From NCBI GenBank assembly GCA_019188255.1, contig JAETXT010000004.1:5766001-5830000 (forward strand): a DNA stretch of 64,000 nt, given 5' to 3'. The DNA is from Verticillium longisporum (taxonomy: Eukaryota; Ascomycota; Sordariomycetes; Glomerellales; Plectosphaerellaceae). The position numbers and the translations under genes are program-made. This document shows, piece after piece, positions 51,362-63,247 of this stretch (its first letter is position 1; every line of letters begins with the position of its first letter). Below the pieces are notes generated by a model. The model had not been told where the DNA came from. It did no database searches and saw nothing but the letters and a program-made list of their open reading frames with translations.

Positions 51362-52179
51362 TAATAGAAATAGCTTAATCCTTTATAAGAAGTCGAGAGC
51401 TCTTTAGAATTAATAGGATTTAGGGACTCTAGGGCTAATAATATTACTAATACGCTTAATAGGATACTACGATTATAGGTTAACCTTTATAGTTTATTTA
51501 ATCTAGCTATATTAATTAAGCTATATAAGAGAACTCGGATTATTATATTTATAGGAAATATCGTAATTATAAAGCTCTTTATAAAATATCTAAGTTTAAG
51601 CTATAAATTAATTCTATCTATTTTATTAAAAGAGAAGACTCTAAGCGCTCTAAGTACCTTTATTAAATCTAATTAGAATAACCTAAGTCTAAACCTATAT
51701 ACTATCCTCGACCTTATAGAGGTTAAATTAATCTCTCGATTAGGATATCCCCTATTAATATATTTAAAGGAAGAATAGATAAATTAATATATAGATCTTT
51801 ATATTATAGTTATCGTAAATACTACTATTATAAGGATTATAGCTTATTTACTATTATAATAGCTAGGCTAGGAAGGATAGCCTTAATATTATATTAATTT
51901 AAAGTAGGACTAAGTATAATAGAGGGCTATTATTAAAGTAGCTCGGGCTTAGCTTAATACTAAAGAGCCTCTATAGAGGCTAGGTCTTTAGAGGCGCCTA
52001 GGATAATCGGACTTAGGGAATTAAGAGCTAACTCTAGGATATTTATATATACTATAGCTATCTTCTTTCCTTTATTTATAGCTTTAGGGACTCGCTTAAT
52101 TCTAATTAGGAGAATTTACCCATCTTCTTAAAGAAAGGAGGTCCTAATCTCTAGAGATAAGGACTCTTTTAGGGACGAT

Positions 52180-52387
52180 TGAAACTAAGTAGAGTAGAAA
52201 GGTATAGCTTAGCGATAAAGTAATAAGGAGTAGCTAATTAAGGAAATAGATATTAATTAGATTTATTATAAGGACCCCTAAGGGATATAGATTATTAATC
52301 CGATATTATATATTTAAGGACCTATCTTTTTCTTAAATAACTACTTTATTACCCTAATTAGATAAGAGCATTACTAGCTCTACTTTA
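52180..52387 (+). repeat. Right LTR, 208 bp
   Basis: A direct repeat of 30559-30766, same length, followed by CTAG at 52388-52391. It keeps the plus-strand orientation of the left copy, which distinguishes the pair from the outer inverted repeats. Confidence 0.75.
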
Positions 52388-52700
52388 CTAGGGTCTCCAG
52401 ATTAACTAGATACTACGCTTATAAGGATAGGTCTTTATAGTTTATAACTCTATTATATAGGCTATTAACCCTATATAACTAAGTAGATATATAATAAGGG
52501 GCCTCTAAAGGTTATAATAGCTATTACTAGTAGTAGGGAGGGTTCTAAATAGCCTCTAATTAAGCCTAATTTAGCATTTACTATAGTCTTTCCAATATCC
52601 TATTTTATAATATAAAGAAATTAATACTAGCTATATTAGGGCTACTAAGGGCTGCTAATAGCTATTAAGCGACTCGCCTACTTTACTATTCTATCGAGTA

Positions 52701-52853
52701 ACTCGAGTATATAAGAGAAAAGAATAGGTATATTAATGCCCTAGCTAATTTTAGTAGTAGAGCTATGTTTGTAGCTTTTCCCCTGTCGATTGTGGCTTTG
52801 CCCCTATTGGGCAGAGTAAATAGCTAACAAGGGCCGAGCAAATAACCGTCCTC
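52701..52853 (-). repeat. Right terminal inverted repeat of the nest (153 bp)
   Basis: The reverse complement matches 30245-30397 without gaps. This copy retains more CA/TG and so is nearer the original sequence. It is followed directly by the 9-bp duplication GATCAAGCA. Confidence 0.85.
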
Positions 52854-52862
52854 GATCAAGCA
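52854..52862. repeat. Right 9-bp target duplication of the nest (GATCAAGCA)
   Basis: Partner of 30236-30244. Normal GC-rich sequence follows at once. Confidence 0.75.
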
Positions 52863-53856
52863 GGAGCACGCACTGTCTACAGTTATAACTGAGGCTCTCA
52901 TTAAGTATCCACAAGCTCGTAACCCGGCACGAACCTTCGACTTCTTAAGCTCCAGCAACGTGTAAGCGTGATTGGCAAGGTCGTTTTGGGTACTACCTAG
53001 GTGGTGGACGCCAGGGGTTGTATTGGCCATCCCTTCTCCCGCTCACCGTTCGATACTCAAAGTGCGAGCTCAGCGTCAGCAGCGGCATGGAGCGAATCTG
53101 GGTCGACATGCATCTTGAGTGGTACAAGTGCCTAGGTACCTACTCAATGACGAGTGCCAGAAGGAAGTCGAGCGGCTCAATGCACGTGATGGCATGCGCG
53201 AGGACTGACATCAGAGGATCAGAGGCAGGCACCAACAATGACTGGGATGGGGGAAGGAAGGCGTCGGTAGTGCGGCACCTGCCTAGGCCCACAGCCGAGC
53301 CTGTTCCTGAGGTAGGTTCGCCCGACTGCCCCGACTGCCCAAGGCACGCCCAGCCGCCCAGCAAAGCAAAGGCGTCGTCACTGCAATCCAGCCAAGGATT
53401 ACGTCCAAAGTCTACCTCATGCAGCTTGACAACCAGCACCCAGCCCAGGCACACAACCCTATCACGAGTTCCCTCCCCCTTCTCCGACTTACCCTCCCGA
53501 CACCTCCGGACAGCACGTGTCTCGGATCCTCCCACCTCGACAATCCCCTCGACAAGTCGCCCTACCCCGCGATCGTCCACCGTGCTGTCAGGTGCCTCCA
53601 TCACCTCCCAGGCCCATCTCCATCAGCTGCGAAGCGTGGGGGTCAGGAGACATCATCGCCTGCCGGCCGTGAGCTCCAGCATTTTGGCCAACCTTCGGTA
53701 ACGAGGGAACTGCCAGTACCACGCTGACGGAACAAAGACGTTGATTGGCATTGACACATCGCCCGATCGTCGAGCATCACCGGTGACTACCATCGCCGGG
53801 TTGAACCTGCTGCCCTTTCCTTCTGCCTCATAAGCAGACAAGCTGGCTCCTTTCAG
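52863..53856. other. Region between the nest and the App1 gene; probably holds its promoter and first exon
   Basis: The App1 frame cannot start within the downstream exon, so a 5' exon is likely here. A 227-codon frame at 53018-53701 is a chance frame as far as I can tell: no domain and a low-complexity Ser/Pro tail. A GTAACG donor-like site occurs at 53699, but I could not choose a start codon with confidence. Confidence 0.5.
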
Positions 53857-56773
53857 ACGCTGGCGGTTCGCAGTCCCGCGCTCGACAACACCACACCCGC
53901 ATCACCGACTCAGCCTCCTGCGCTACCTCTTCCCCCAGTCCCTCCGCGAGCGCTATCGTGAGCGCCTGCTCGGTTTCCACCTCGATACTCTCCCCTACTA
54001 CAAGCACCGCCTTCAGTCTCGCATCTACCAGTACATCCTCAAGAGACAGCGAAAGCCCGGCGTCGCCGCCGCTGTTCGCACCGTCTTCCGCCGGGGCCGC
54101 GGCCTGCTCCTCGGCCCGAACCCAGGAAGCACCGGCACCCGCCCGGCGCGCTATGCGAGGACGCGATCGCAGCAGCAGAACAAGTCGAAGAGAAAGATGC
54201 CTACCCTGCCAGGCTTTGGCGGCGGGCCAGGCGCATATGGGTCCGATCCCGCCACAGCAGTTGGCGGCGGCAGGCGTAGGAAGCTTGCCGCCATGGCCAA
54301 TAACATGTACCGTGCCGGTGCGACCGCGGTGAACGAAATTCGAGAGGGCTACGCGCACATACCCAGGGCTGGCGAGCTGACGCAGGATGACGGGCTCGGC
54401 AAGACGACGATCCCCGGATCCTTCCCTGACGTAGCCATCACTGTGCAAGGGAACGACCAGATGGTCATCTTCCCCTCTTATGCGAAGCGCCATATCAAGG
54501 GCGAATGGGCCCAGCTACCCGAGCAGCAGCAGCAACCGAACTCGCAACAGGGCACCAAGGACGAAGACTGGTGGCGACAGCAGTGGGAGCGGGATCAGGA
54601 CGAGCGCGCCATTGTCGATGTCGACGTGCGTGGATGGATATATTCACCGCACAGGGGCCAGGTCACAAGGAGGAACCGTGTCTTGATCGGTTTGGCGCGT
54701 CAGTTGAGCGGCATCCCAGCGCCAAAGTCTGACGTCAAGCCGTCAAGCGGAGAGACGGGCTTTCTCGCCATGCACGAATCGCACGAGGAACGACGTGAGC
54801 AAGAGAGAATCGCCCAAAAGGCCGCCGAGATCGAGAAGAAGGGTCAAGAAGAGAAGAGGGTGGCCTACCATGGAGGCTATAGCGAGCCGGCTCGAGGTGA
54901 CGATGGCGAGTTGATTGGGGATTGCAACTCGAGGTCGCGATCGCGAAGTCCCAACCCCACGCTGGGATCCGCGCCAGGCTCTCCGCAATCTGTGGCAAGG
55001 CAGTACACCACCAGCAATGAACTTACAGACGCGGAGCTGGCAGTGGCTAATGCGAACCTCATGGCGAGGATAGCGCCATTCATGACGACACCCTTGGTGG
55101 AGCAGCCAATAACCATCTTCTTCTACAACGACGAGCACTCGGCATCAAGAACGGTCGAGACGAACGAGGCAGGTCACTTCATGGTCAGGGCAGCTCTCGA
55201 GTTCGTTCCTACGCATGTTCGCGTCTTAGCAAACGAAAACCTCTCAGCAACCCAAGAAATCAAGATCACAGAGCCCAAAGGCGTCAGTTTAATCAGCGAC
55301 ATTGATGACACTGTCAAGCGCTCCAACATCTCGGGCGGCGCCAAAGAGATCTTTCGAAATACATTTATCCGAGAGCTCCGCGATCTTACTGTCGAAGGCG
55401 TTAAGGAATGGTACGGGAAGATGCATAACATGGGCGTGAGCATACACTACTGCTCAAACAGCCCCTGGCAACTGTTTCCCGTGCTGGCTAGCTTTTTCAT
55501 GATTGCTGGCCTGCCGCCAGGATCCCTTCACCTCAAACAGTACAGCGGCATGCTCCAGGGCATCTTTGAACCTGTCGCGGAGAGGAAGCGCAGCACGCTC
55601 TGCAGGCTGTTGAAGGACTTCCCCGAGCGCAAGTTCATGCTTGTTGGTGACAGCGGCGAGGCCGACCTCGAGGTCTATACCGAGCTCGTTGTCTCTCACC
55701 CAGACCGCATCCTTGCCGTGTTCATCAGGGATGTGACTACCCCAGAACAGACCGGCTTCTTTGACTCGTCGTTCGGCAGGGGCAACATATCGCGAAGGGC
55801 AACTGCAGATGATGAGCCTCATAAACGGCCAGCGTTGCCGCCGCGTGGAGAGACCTCAAAAACGACGGGTCCGATGATGGGTGATCTCATCGACTTCTCG
55901 GACGAGCCAGAGTCCACAGCAGCGAACAACACCGCTAAGGTCTCGCAGCTGCAAGCTGACCGCCAGCCGAGGCACTCAGCGAGCACGACCGACCTTCTCA
56001 CGCGACAGGCACCACCTCGACCGGTCAAGCCAGCGTCATTACGAAGCTCTCCATCCGATGAGAAAGCACAAACGTTGGGCGCAGACCTGAGGCCGCAAAA
56101 CTCAAAGGGCATTCCGACGCCTCCCCTGCCCCGTAAAAAGGTGCCTGGAGACCGGCCCACTGCCCATCCCCTATCCCAAACACACAATCTCTCGCAGCAA
56201 ACATTAGGCAGCACAAGCAGTCTTCCCAATAACGCCAGGATTCCAGCTTCTACCCGCACGAGCGACTCCTCCATTCGCTCCGGCCGTACTGCGCCGCCTC
56301 CGCCTCCGCCGCCACGCCGCCGCGACACCCCCTCCAGCATCCGCAGCACCAGCCCCCGCTCAGTCGCCCCCAGTCGTCAGCGCCCAGCCGCCGACGAAGA
56401 CGTGGACTTTGATCCCCTTCCATCCTCGTCATTTGTGCCGCCGCCTGTCGGCCCCCGGCGCACAAACACGCAGTCGACGAGTGGTACGCCATCGGGCTCA
56501 CCACCCCTTGGCGCCACGGCTGTCAACAAGAAGGTCGAATTATGGAACCGCCGCTTACAGCGGGCACACGAAACGCTGACCGCACACGGAGTGAGGCTGT
56601 ACACGTGGCGGCGTGGTGACGATGTCGTTGCTGAGGCTGTCGGGCTCGTGGAGCAGGCGACGAGAGGGTCCGGGGGTGGAGAGAAGGATGCCAGGACTGA
56701 GGGGCGACGGTTCGAGGAGAAGCTCAAGAGAGAAAAGGGCCGAGAGGAGAGATATCATCAGAACCAGTACTGA
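53857..56773 (+). CDS. App1-like phosphatidate phosphatase, 5' exon not resolved
   Basis: The frame is open from a TAA at about 53831, but there is no ATG before 54197. The sequence between has clear coding character (LRYLFPQSLRERYRERLLGF), and a good acceptor CCTTTCAG ends at 53856, so I begin the exon at 53857 and treat it as 5' partial. The minimum protein from 54197 is 858 residues. Numbered from 54197, an N-terminal App1 region contains FPSYAKRHIKG and VDVRGWIYSP, and the catalytic haloacid-dehalogenase-like domain carries DIDDT at about 368-372, then YCSNSPWQLFP and GDSGEADLE. The C-terminal third is Pro-rich, with poly-Pro and SH3-ligand-like PPRP motifs. Yeast App1 is a Mg-dependent phosphatidate phosphatase at cortical actin patches that binds endocytic SH3 proteins. 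Downstream it converges on the Cps1-like gene. Confidence 0.88.
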
Positions 56774-57409
56774 AGACAGCCGTCGACGCAGAGCAACGGG
56801 ACCAAGCAAAAGGATGGGCTTCTACAGCATATGCAGCATAGCGAACATGGATACGATCACTTGTCGAAATGGAATTCACTCATTGCGAGGACCCATAACG
56901 AATGCTTGCCTCGTCATGTCTTCTCCTTCCAGTTCCAGTATTGCTGCTATTTTGTGCAGATTCCCTTTCGCAACGGGGACGGACCCATCATCTTGTCTGT
57001 ACTGGTGCGTCCTCCGTCTGAACCTCGATCTGGTCTGCGACTCGGACTGAATTCAACAAGCCTGAGGCTTATTTTCGTCTCAGCTGTATCACGCCTAGAA
57101 GTATGAGGGAGCTGCAAGAAATGGTCAAGCAGCCGCCCACGCTGTCCCTGCATCAGCCCAACCTCCTGGTGCCCATCGAATCGAGCAATGCACAACATGG
57201 CGTCGCATGACACATGGGCCGAGGCCAGGGTTCTTTAGGGAGACAAATCGAACAAGTGGTATTAGGTCCAGCAACCTACGCGAGAACACCCTCCTATGCT
57301 AATAAACGAACCGACGCACTCCATTTTCTAGGTATCCAACCTCCAACCCCGTGCTGGCGCGCGGCTTTCACCGCTTCAGCAGTCCCGACGACCATGGCTG
57401 ATCAGCGCT
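56774..57409. other. Convergent 3' region between App1 and Cps1-like genes
   Basis: 636 bp holding both 3' untranslated regions. No gene or RNA is evident. Confidence 0.6.
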
Positions 57410-60400
57410 TCACTGCCGCCGATCCATATCGTTGGCAAGGTTCATGTGCATGATCGCATCCCTGGTCCAGTCTTCCTCATCAGTGGGCCCTTCATTGCCC
57501 TTGCGCCAGAGCTCCATGCTCTCGCGCCCGTCGACGCCCGGGAGTCGGAGCTGCGGCGGCCCGACACCTCCGTGTGCGCCCGGCTTGGGTGCCACAGCCG
57601 GCGGCACCTCCTCGCCATATTGTGCATAGTCACCCGAGCCATACTGCCCGGCGTGGCCGCTGCCTGAGAGCGAGGGCTGGCCTCGGGCGGTCTGCGAGTC
57701 GCTGGACGACTGCGTCGCCGCGTATGCCTGGCGCTGGTCGCCGGGCATCTCAGCAGGCGGCATTGATGCAATGTGGCCCACCTGCTGCTCAAACTCCTCC
57801 TGCTCCAGGATTTGCGGCGCATGCTCAACGTTGCGAAGACTCGAGGCCCCCGCTGCTGGGACGCCCGAGCTGCGTTGGCTGACGACCGAAGCACGGTTAG
57901 GGTCAGCAGAGTCTGCGGTGCCCGACTCGCCGCCCATTTCAGATGGATCCATGTCGCGAATGGCGAATTGAGCCATAGTGCGCAACTTACGCGTCACCCA
58001 GCCAGCCAGGATCTTTCCACGCTGCTTCTCGCCGAGACGCGAGCGAGGGAACTCGCCCTTGCCGACAAAGGCCACAATATCAACGATGATTTGGTGCTCG
58101 TTGAGGATAGCATTGACGATGACTGGCACGATAGAGGCAAGGTACGACTTACGCGCCACCTCCACGAGGACCACTACGAGACCTCCAGCTTGGAAAACGG
58201 CGCTATTCTGGGTTAGCATCACTACAGATAGCAGGCACGGCGAGACTTACCATCCGCTCGGTACGATGCTACGATGACAGCGCTCGACTGAATACTCAAT
58301 ATCCATTGGGAAGTGGCTGAGACCGTTGATCTCGAAAGTCTCTCCAATGTTCCCGAGCACGAACAGGACTTGCATATCTACCTGCGCACCTCCAGGTCCT
58401 ATAGGCCTGCTCACGTTATGCAAGAACCCGAGGTCGCCGGTGCGGACGTAGGGAATGCTCGGGTCGCCATCGAGCGTGCGGCCGTCGAAACGCTCTGCGT
58501 CAAAGGCATCCTTAGATCCATAGAATGACTTGACGCATGCCTCCGAGTCTACCCAAATTTCGCCGTACTCGCCGTCGTGGCACAGCATGCGACTCTCGGG
58601 GTTGACAATGGCGATCTGCGTTGAGACAGGCACCATGCCAGAGTCTTGGATCATCAACGGTTTCGGTTCCGAGTCTGGGTCCACGGGGATGATGAGGCCG
58701 CGTCGCAACGCCTTGGTGTCGAGCCACAATTCGATCGGCTCTATACACATGTATGACCGAGAGGCCACCATGGGGTTCAGCACGTGCGAGTACACAGTGT
58801 TGATGGCTGTCCTGTCGAGCCCAGCAGCTGCGAAGTGGAGACGCACTTTCTGGAACACGTCGACGCGGGGGCGACTGTCTGCCGAGATCATCATGTTCTT
58901 GAGCTCGTGGAGTGTGAAGCCCTTGCCCTGCGTCATAGCCATGGCGTGGTCCAGCATTTGAGGTGTTGCGTAGGTGTCCTTGATCTTATACCTCGAAAGG
59001 ATGACGAAGAGTGACATGGGATTCTGCGCAAACTCGACCGGCGAGAGAAGGTATGTTGGAGTGCCAATGTAGATGCCCATCAAGCACGTGTGGATGAACC
59101 CTAGACCAGTCGTGCTGCGAACACAGCCAAGCACAGGGCGGGAGCTCGTCATTTGACAGGTCTCTTTCTGGACTTTGCACATGCCAAGGATCGTGTCATG
59201 ACCGAGCTGAACTGAAATTCGCCGCTGGTCAGGAGTCCAGTACGTCCAGATAATAACGGGGTAGCCCGGCTGAATCCAGGCTGGCTGCATCGTGATCCCC
59301 AAGTCTCGTAGACCGCTATTTTGTTTTGGAGGTTTCGTTGTGTTGAAGTAGTTGGGGATGGGGATTTTGAGGATCTGCGCCGACTGCTTAATGTGGCTCG
59401 CCACGTTCTTCATCTTGATGAGGTGGTCCACGTCTTGGTTGACAAGACAGGCCTTAACATTGTAGTCGGATACAACGTGTAGGAACGCCGGGACATCTTC
59501 ATTGAGACGGTTCTGGTCCAATGGCGCCATGGGAATGACGACAGCACCAAGGTTGATGCATGCATGTATCGCAAAGACAAACTCCTCCGAATGCGTATAC
59601 ATCATGATGATGTGGTCACCCGGGAGAACCTTGACCTTGTTCTTCAGATACAACGCCACAGCTGCGACCTTGGTATCAAATTTCTTCCAGGTAATGCCCT
59701 TGCCTTCCCTGCTGCGTCCATCGATGGTGCAGTACGACAGCTCCTCAGGCTGTCGTGCGACGCGCCACTGAATGAGATCGGTGATACAGGAGAAGTTGTT
59801 CAGGGGAGTCGATGTCCGATCATCAATGACGACCTCTCGGCGATCGATACCAGAGTACTGCTTGTCGGTCGGCATCAAAATGTCCGCGCGTGATTCCGAG
59901 GCAAGGTTGGACCAGATTCCACCCATTGGGTCTACGCCGATGGGCAGATTGAGAACAGCATGCTCAACACCAAACTTGACGTGAACACAAGGCAGATTAC
60001 CAAGATCAAACTCGCGCCGGCAGAGCATATTGCCGATCTCTCTACGACCGTTCTTCAGTACTCTGGGCAGGGAGTTGGGCGCCGTGATCATGACGCAGTA
60101 GAGACGGAGGTGATGTTCTTGCATGAGAACGTCAATGCATCGCTCAGCCAGTGATTCCAAGAGTGGCGTGTCGAGTTGTCTCGGCGGCTGACCAGAGGCT
60201 AAAGGAGCTGTTGATGCTGCCGGTGATTCGAGGACGACTATTGGCAGGTGCTCATCGTTGACAAAGACGTCAAAGGCAGAACAGTCGTAGATCTTCGGAA
60301 CGTTCTTGACGATGCTGACAACGATATGCTGGACGAAGAAATATCTGTGCTCGGCGAGCTCGGTGCCGTGCTCTACCCATTCCACCTTCTGCCTGATACG

Positions 60401-63247
60401 GTCTTCGTACAGGCCAAGAATGAAGACCTTGCCTTCGATGACGGTACCTAGGAGACCTGTTCGCAAGAACTCAGGTTCAACTGCCGTAGGCGTTGGCTCG
60501 CCAGGCTCAAATTTGTAAGGCCGAGCATGAAAGATCTGCTCGGTGTGCTTTGGCAGCGCCCAAAATCCACCAGATAGGGATGGCGAATCAACCCAGATCT
60601 CGCCCACCGAGTGAGGAGACGACAGTAAGCCGGTCTCAGGGTCCACAACGGCCAACGTAGCATCTGGGATGGGGTATCCAAAGGCGCCAACCCGTACTGT
60701 CGCAGGGTCGCTGACTCTCTTGTTTACTTCGTCCCCAATGGCAACCACAACGACTTCGTTTGTCTTCAGGGCTTCTCTGTCGAGCAGAACCGAGCTCAGG
60801 TCATTCTTGGACTTTTGCTCAGTCGCAGTTGTTGCACCGCCCAGGAGACTGCCAAAGCCATTCGACGGAGTCGGCTTCACTTCCTTTTCTTCAGTGTCCG
60901 AGTCGACATCTGACCCAAGCTCCAACTTCAAGGGACAGCCCATCCTCTCTTCGCCGCCGAGCCAATCCCTGATACTTATGATCATGCCGCCATGCTCTGG
61001 GAGACACAACATGGGCGCGACAACCTCTCTGGCTCTAGGGTTCCTCAGCGGCTTCAGCCATCTATCAGCCAGTACCTCATGGAACTCGCTGTCGACGGTC
61101 AAGGTGTCGATCAGGCAAATTTTGACCGTCTGGAAGTTTGGTTCCATGCCCTTCTTGAAGTTTCGAGTGGTCATTGGATCTTGTTGATAGTTGTATGCGG
61201 CGCGCTTCAGGCCTGGGTAATCCGCAACAAGAATTGTGGCCTTGTACTTGGTGATGAGGTTTGCGTACAGGCCAGGGACCTCGGCTACCTTGCTGTCCAC
61301 CCAGACGGTGGTGTGGCCACCGTAGACAGTCAAGAGAACGCCGAGAATCATGCCGATGCCCTGTCGCGGATCGAGGTAAGAGAGAAGTGTCTCGCTGGCA
61401 GCGCCTGCGCCGATCAGTTTCCCGTTCTTGTCCCGGAGATGGCGGTTGAACGTGTCACCAGGTCCGTTGCCGGGAAGAGTAGACACGATGGCGCTCATGC
61501 AAGCCATTTGGTGCATGATTGTGCGATGGCTGAGCACGACACCCCTCAAATCGCCTGTTGGGGCCCTCGAGAATTCTATGTATGCCAAGTCGGGAACAGT
61601 CAATGGCGGAACATCCTCCTTGCGCTTAGGATGGTAGCTTCCGAATTCGTTCGTCTTCCACCATTCAACCCCCTTAGGCCAGTTAAGCTTCTGAGTGGTG
61701 ATGTCACGCTGGAACGCCTTCAAGTTCTGATCTGTGGTCAGGGCGAGGTGCGCTTGCGTTGATGTGAGGATCAAGTTGAGCTTTTGGTAGTCCTGCAGGT
61801 CATTGATGGGGACCGCGACGACACCAGCAATGAAGCATCCCAGCAGCGCAATCGCAAAGTCGATGATTTCGGAATCGCGATAGATGAGGGCAACGCGATC
61901 TCCTCGGTATAGCGAGCTTTTGTCACGGATGACCTGCGCGACCTTTTCAGCCCTCGAGGCGAGCTTGTCCCAAGTGATGGATGCCATCTCCTTGCCCCTG
62001 TTGTCCAAGACCCAATAAGCAGGCATCTTAGAAGCTGTACGGCCGCGGTGGCGCAGGACAGCAGCAATGTTGTCAAACTTCGACATTGGCGTGTTGGCAT
62101 CGTGAGGGTCATGGATGGCAAATGGAACCTCTCTCGGCTCGAGAGGCATCTGGTACTCAAGACCCTCTGGGGGCGGCAGGTCGTTGGCCGTCAGTAGGGG
62201 TGGTGCCATTGCTGCCGTCGGAGAAAAGGCTTCGCCCGAGGAGTACCGGTGAGGATGAGGGGGGTAGTCATCGCCGCGCGATGGCGGCGCTGGGCCATGA
62301 TCAAAGGCCTGCTGACCAGTGAATCCAGAGAAGTAGCCCGTTGAGTCGAGCATGGTCCCTGATCTGCTGTCGTACTGCGGCTGGTATTGGTCTTGGTACT
62401 GATCTTGGTACGGGCCTTGGTCTGCGTAGCCAGCCTGGTTGTCGTATGCGTCCTGCTGGTCGGGGTTGAACGCATAGTCGCCAGACACCATGGTGCCTGT
62501 TCGTGTGGATGGTTCGGGTGCGGGGGAGAGGAAGAGAGAATCATGGGCTCGCATCGTCGGTCGGTGTTCAGCGAGTGGCCCGCCGGGACGAAGCAACCCG
62601 GCGGGGCTCACTTCGGCGGGAGAGGCATAGCCAGACCCGGGACGCTGACCGAACGGTGAGGCTGGACGCTGGCTTGGTGATGTCGGACTCGTCGGATCAG
62701 AGTCCCTGCCGCCAAGGGCGGCGAGTGCGGCAGCTCGATGGCCATCGTTGCTGCCGTGGTCAGGCTCTGTTTGTTGCTGGGGCTGGATGCCCAAGCCTGT
62801 TCTCGGATCGATGATGCCCGGCTGCGCGCCTGGGCCGAAGAAGCTGGAAAGAAGTTGTGTGCGGCGTTTCTGGTAGCTGCGGCAGCGTGTTAGTCGGCTT
62901 GTCTGGGTCGTTCTTAGTAGATCTGGCCCTACCCTTTCTCTGTGATGTCGCCTTCCTACAGGTGGGATCACGATGGTTAGCTTGCAAGATCAGACAGCCG
63001 GCGCATTCCATAAAACGAGAGATGACTATGCCAGCGATAGGGGACACAGCGTCGATTCATATCCAGGGGGATTGAGGTTGCGACTCTGTCGAACCGACAT
63101 TGGCTTGCTCTTGGCCGCTCGTTGGTCGTGTGTCTTCAATCGCCGCGGACTTTCGATGCGGGGGTACCACAACAGCAGACGCACCTCCAATTCTTTCTCT
63201 AGCTCGTCGAGCTTGTCTTGGAGACCGGGATCCAGCTGTGCGGCCAT
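57410..63247 (-). CDS. Cps1/DIP2-like protein with DMAP1-binding and two AMP-binding domains
   Basis: Four exons on the minus strand (63247-63185, 62955-62933, 62876-58251, 58202-57410), with introns of 229, 56 and 48 nt, give 1834 residues. The short second exon (23 nt) completes a DMAP1-binding domain in residues 1-~45 (LDPGLQDKLDELEKELE then EGDITEKGYQKRRTQLL). A disordered Gln/Pro/Tyr-rich stretch (~45-290) follows, then two adenylate-forming (AMP-binding) domains at about 295-930 and 1050-1600. Neither contains a standard SGTTGxPKG loop: the first reads FSRAPTGDLRGVVLSH and the second IWTYWTPDQRR. The last intron uses the AATAG acceptor so that SGC-AVFQAGG is continuous; the nearer CCCAG acceptor would give a stop. 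The architecture matches fungal Cps1 (a conserved virulence-linked protein in Cochliobolus and relatives) and animal DIP2, which acts on fatty-acyl or diacylglycerol metabolism. The exact reaction is not evident here. Confidence 0.92.

Larger units (their letters stand above)
30245..52853. mobile_element. 22.6-kb transposon nest framed by a Mutator-like pair of inverted repeats
   Basis: The whole AT-rich block between DRS1 and the App1 gene is bounded by inverted repeats of 153 bp starting GAGGACGGTTATTTG, flanked by 9-bp direct repeats. Inside the termini there are only about 160 bp (left) and 310 bp (right) before a pair of 208-bp LTRs, so the outer element would have been roughly 0.8 kb, that is a non-autonomous Mutator-like element without its own transposase. 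Everything else is later insertions: one LTR element, gypsy coding remnants, a copia element and two pogo elements. Base composition is extremely AT-rich apart from the two pogo copies. Family assignment rests on terminal-repeat length and 9-bp duplication alone. Confidence 0.75.

Noticed and set aside
30245..52853. A Starship-type giant element
   Set aside because: No tyrosine recombinase (captain) gene at either edge, no cargo genes, and the ends are long inverted repeats with a 9-bp duplication, which does not fit.
53018..53701. 227-codon frame as a separate gene or as the App1 first exon
   Set aside because: Composition changes from mixed to Ser/Pro/Thr-rich without any domain, and the junction to the App1 frame cannot be supported.
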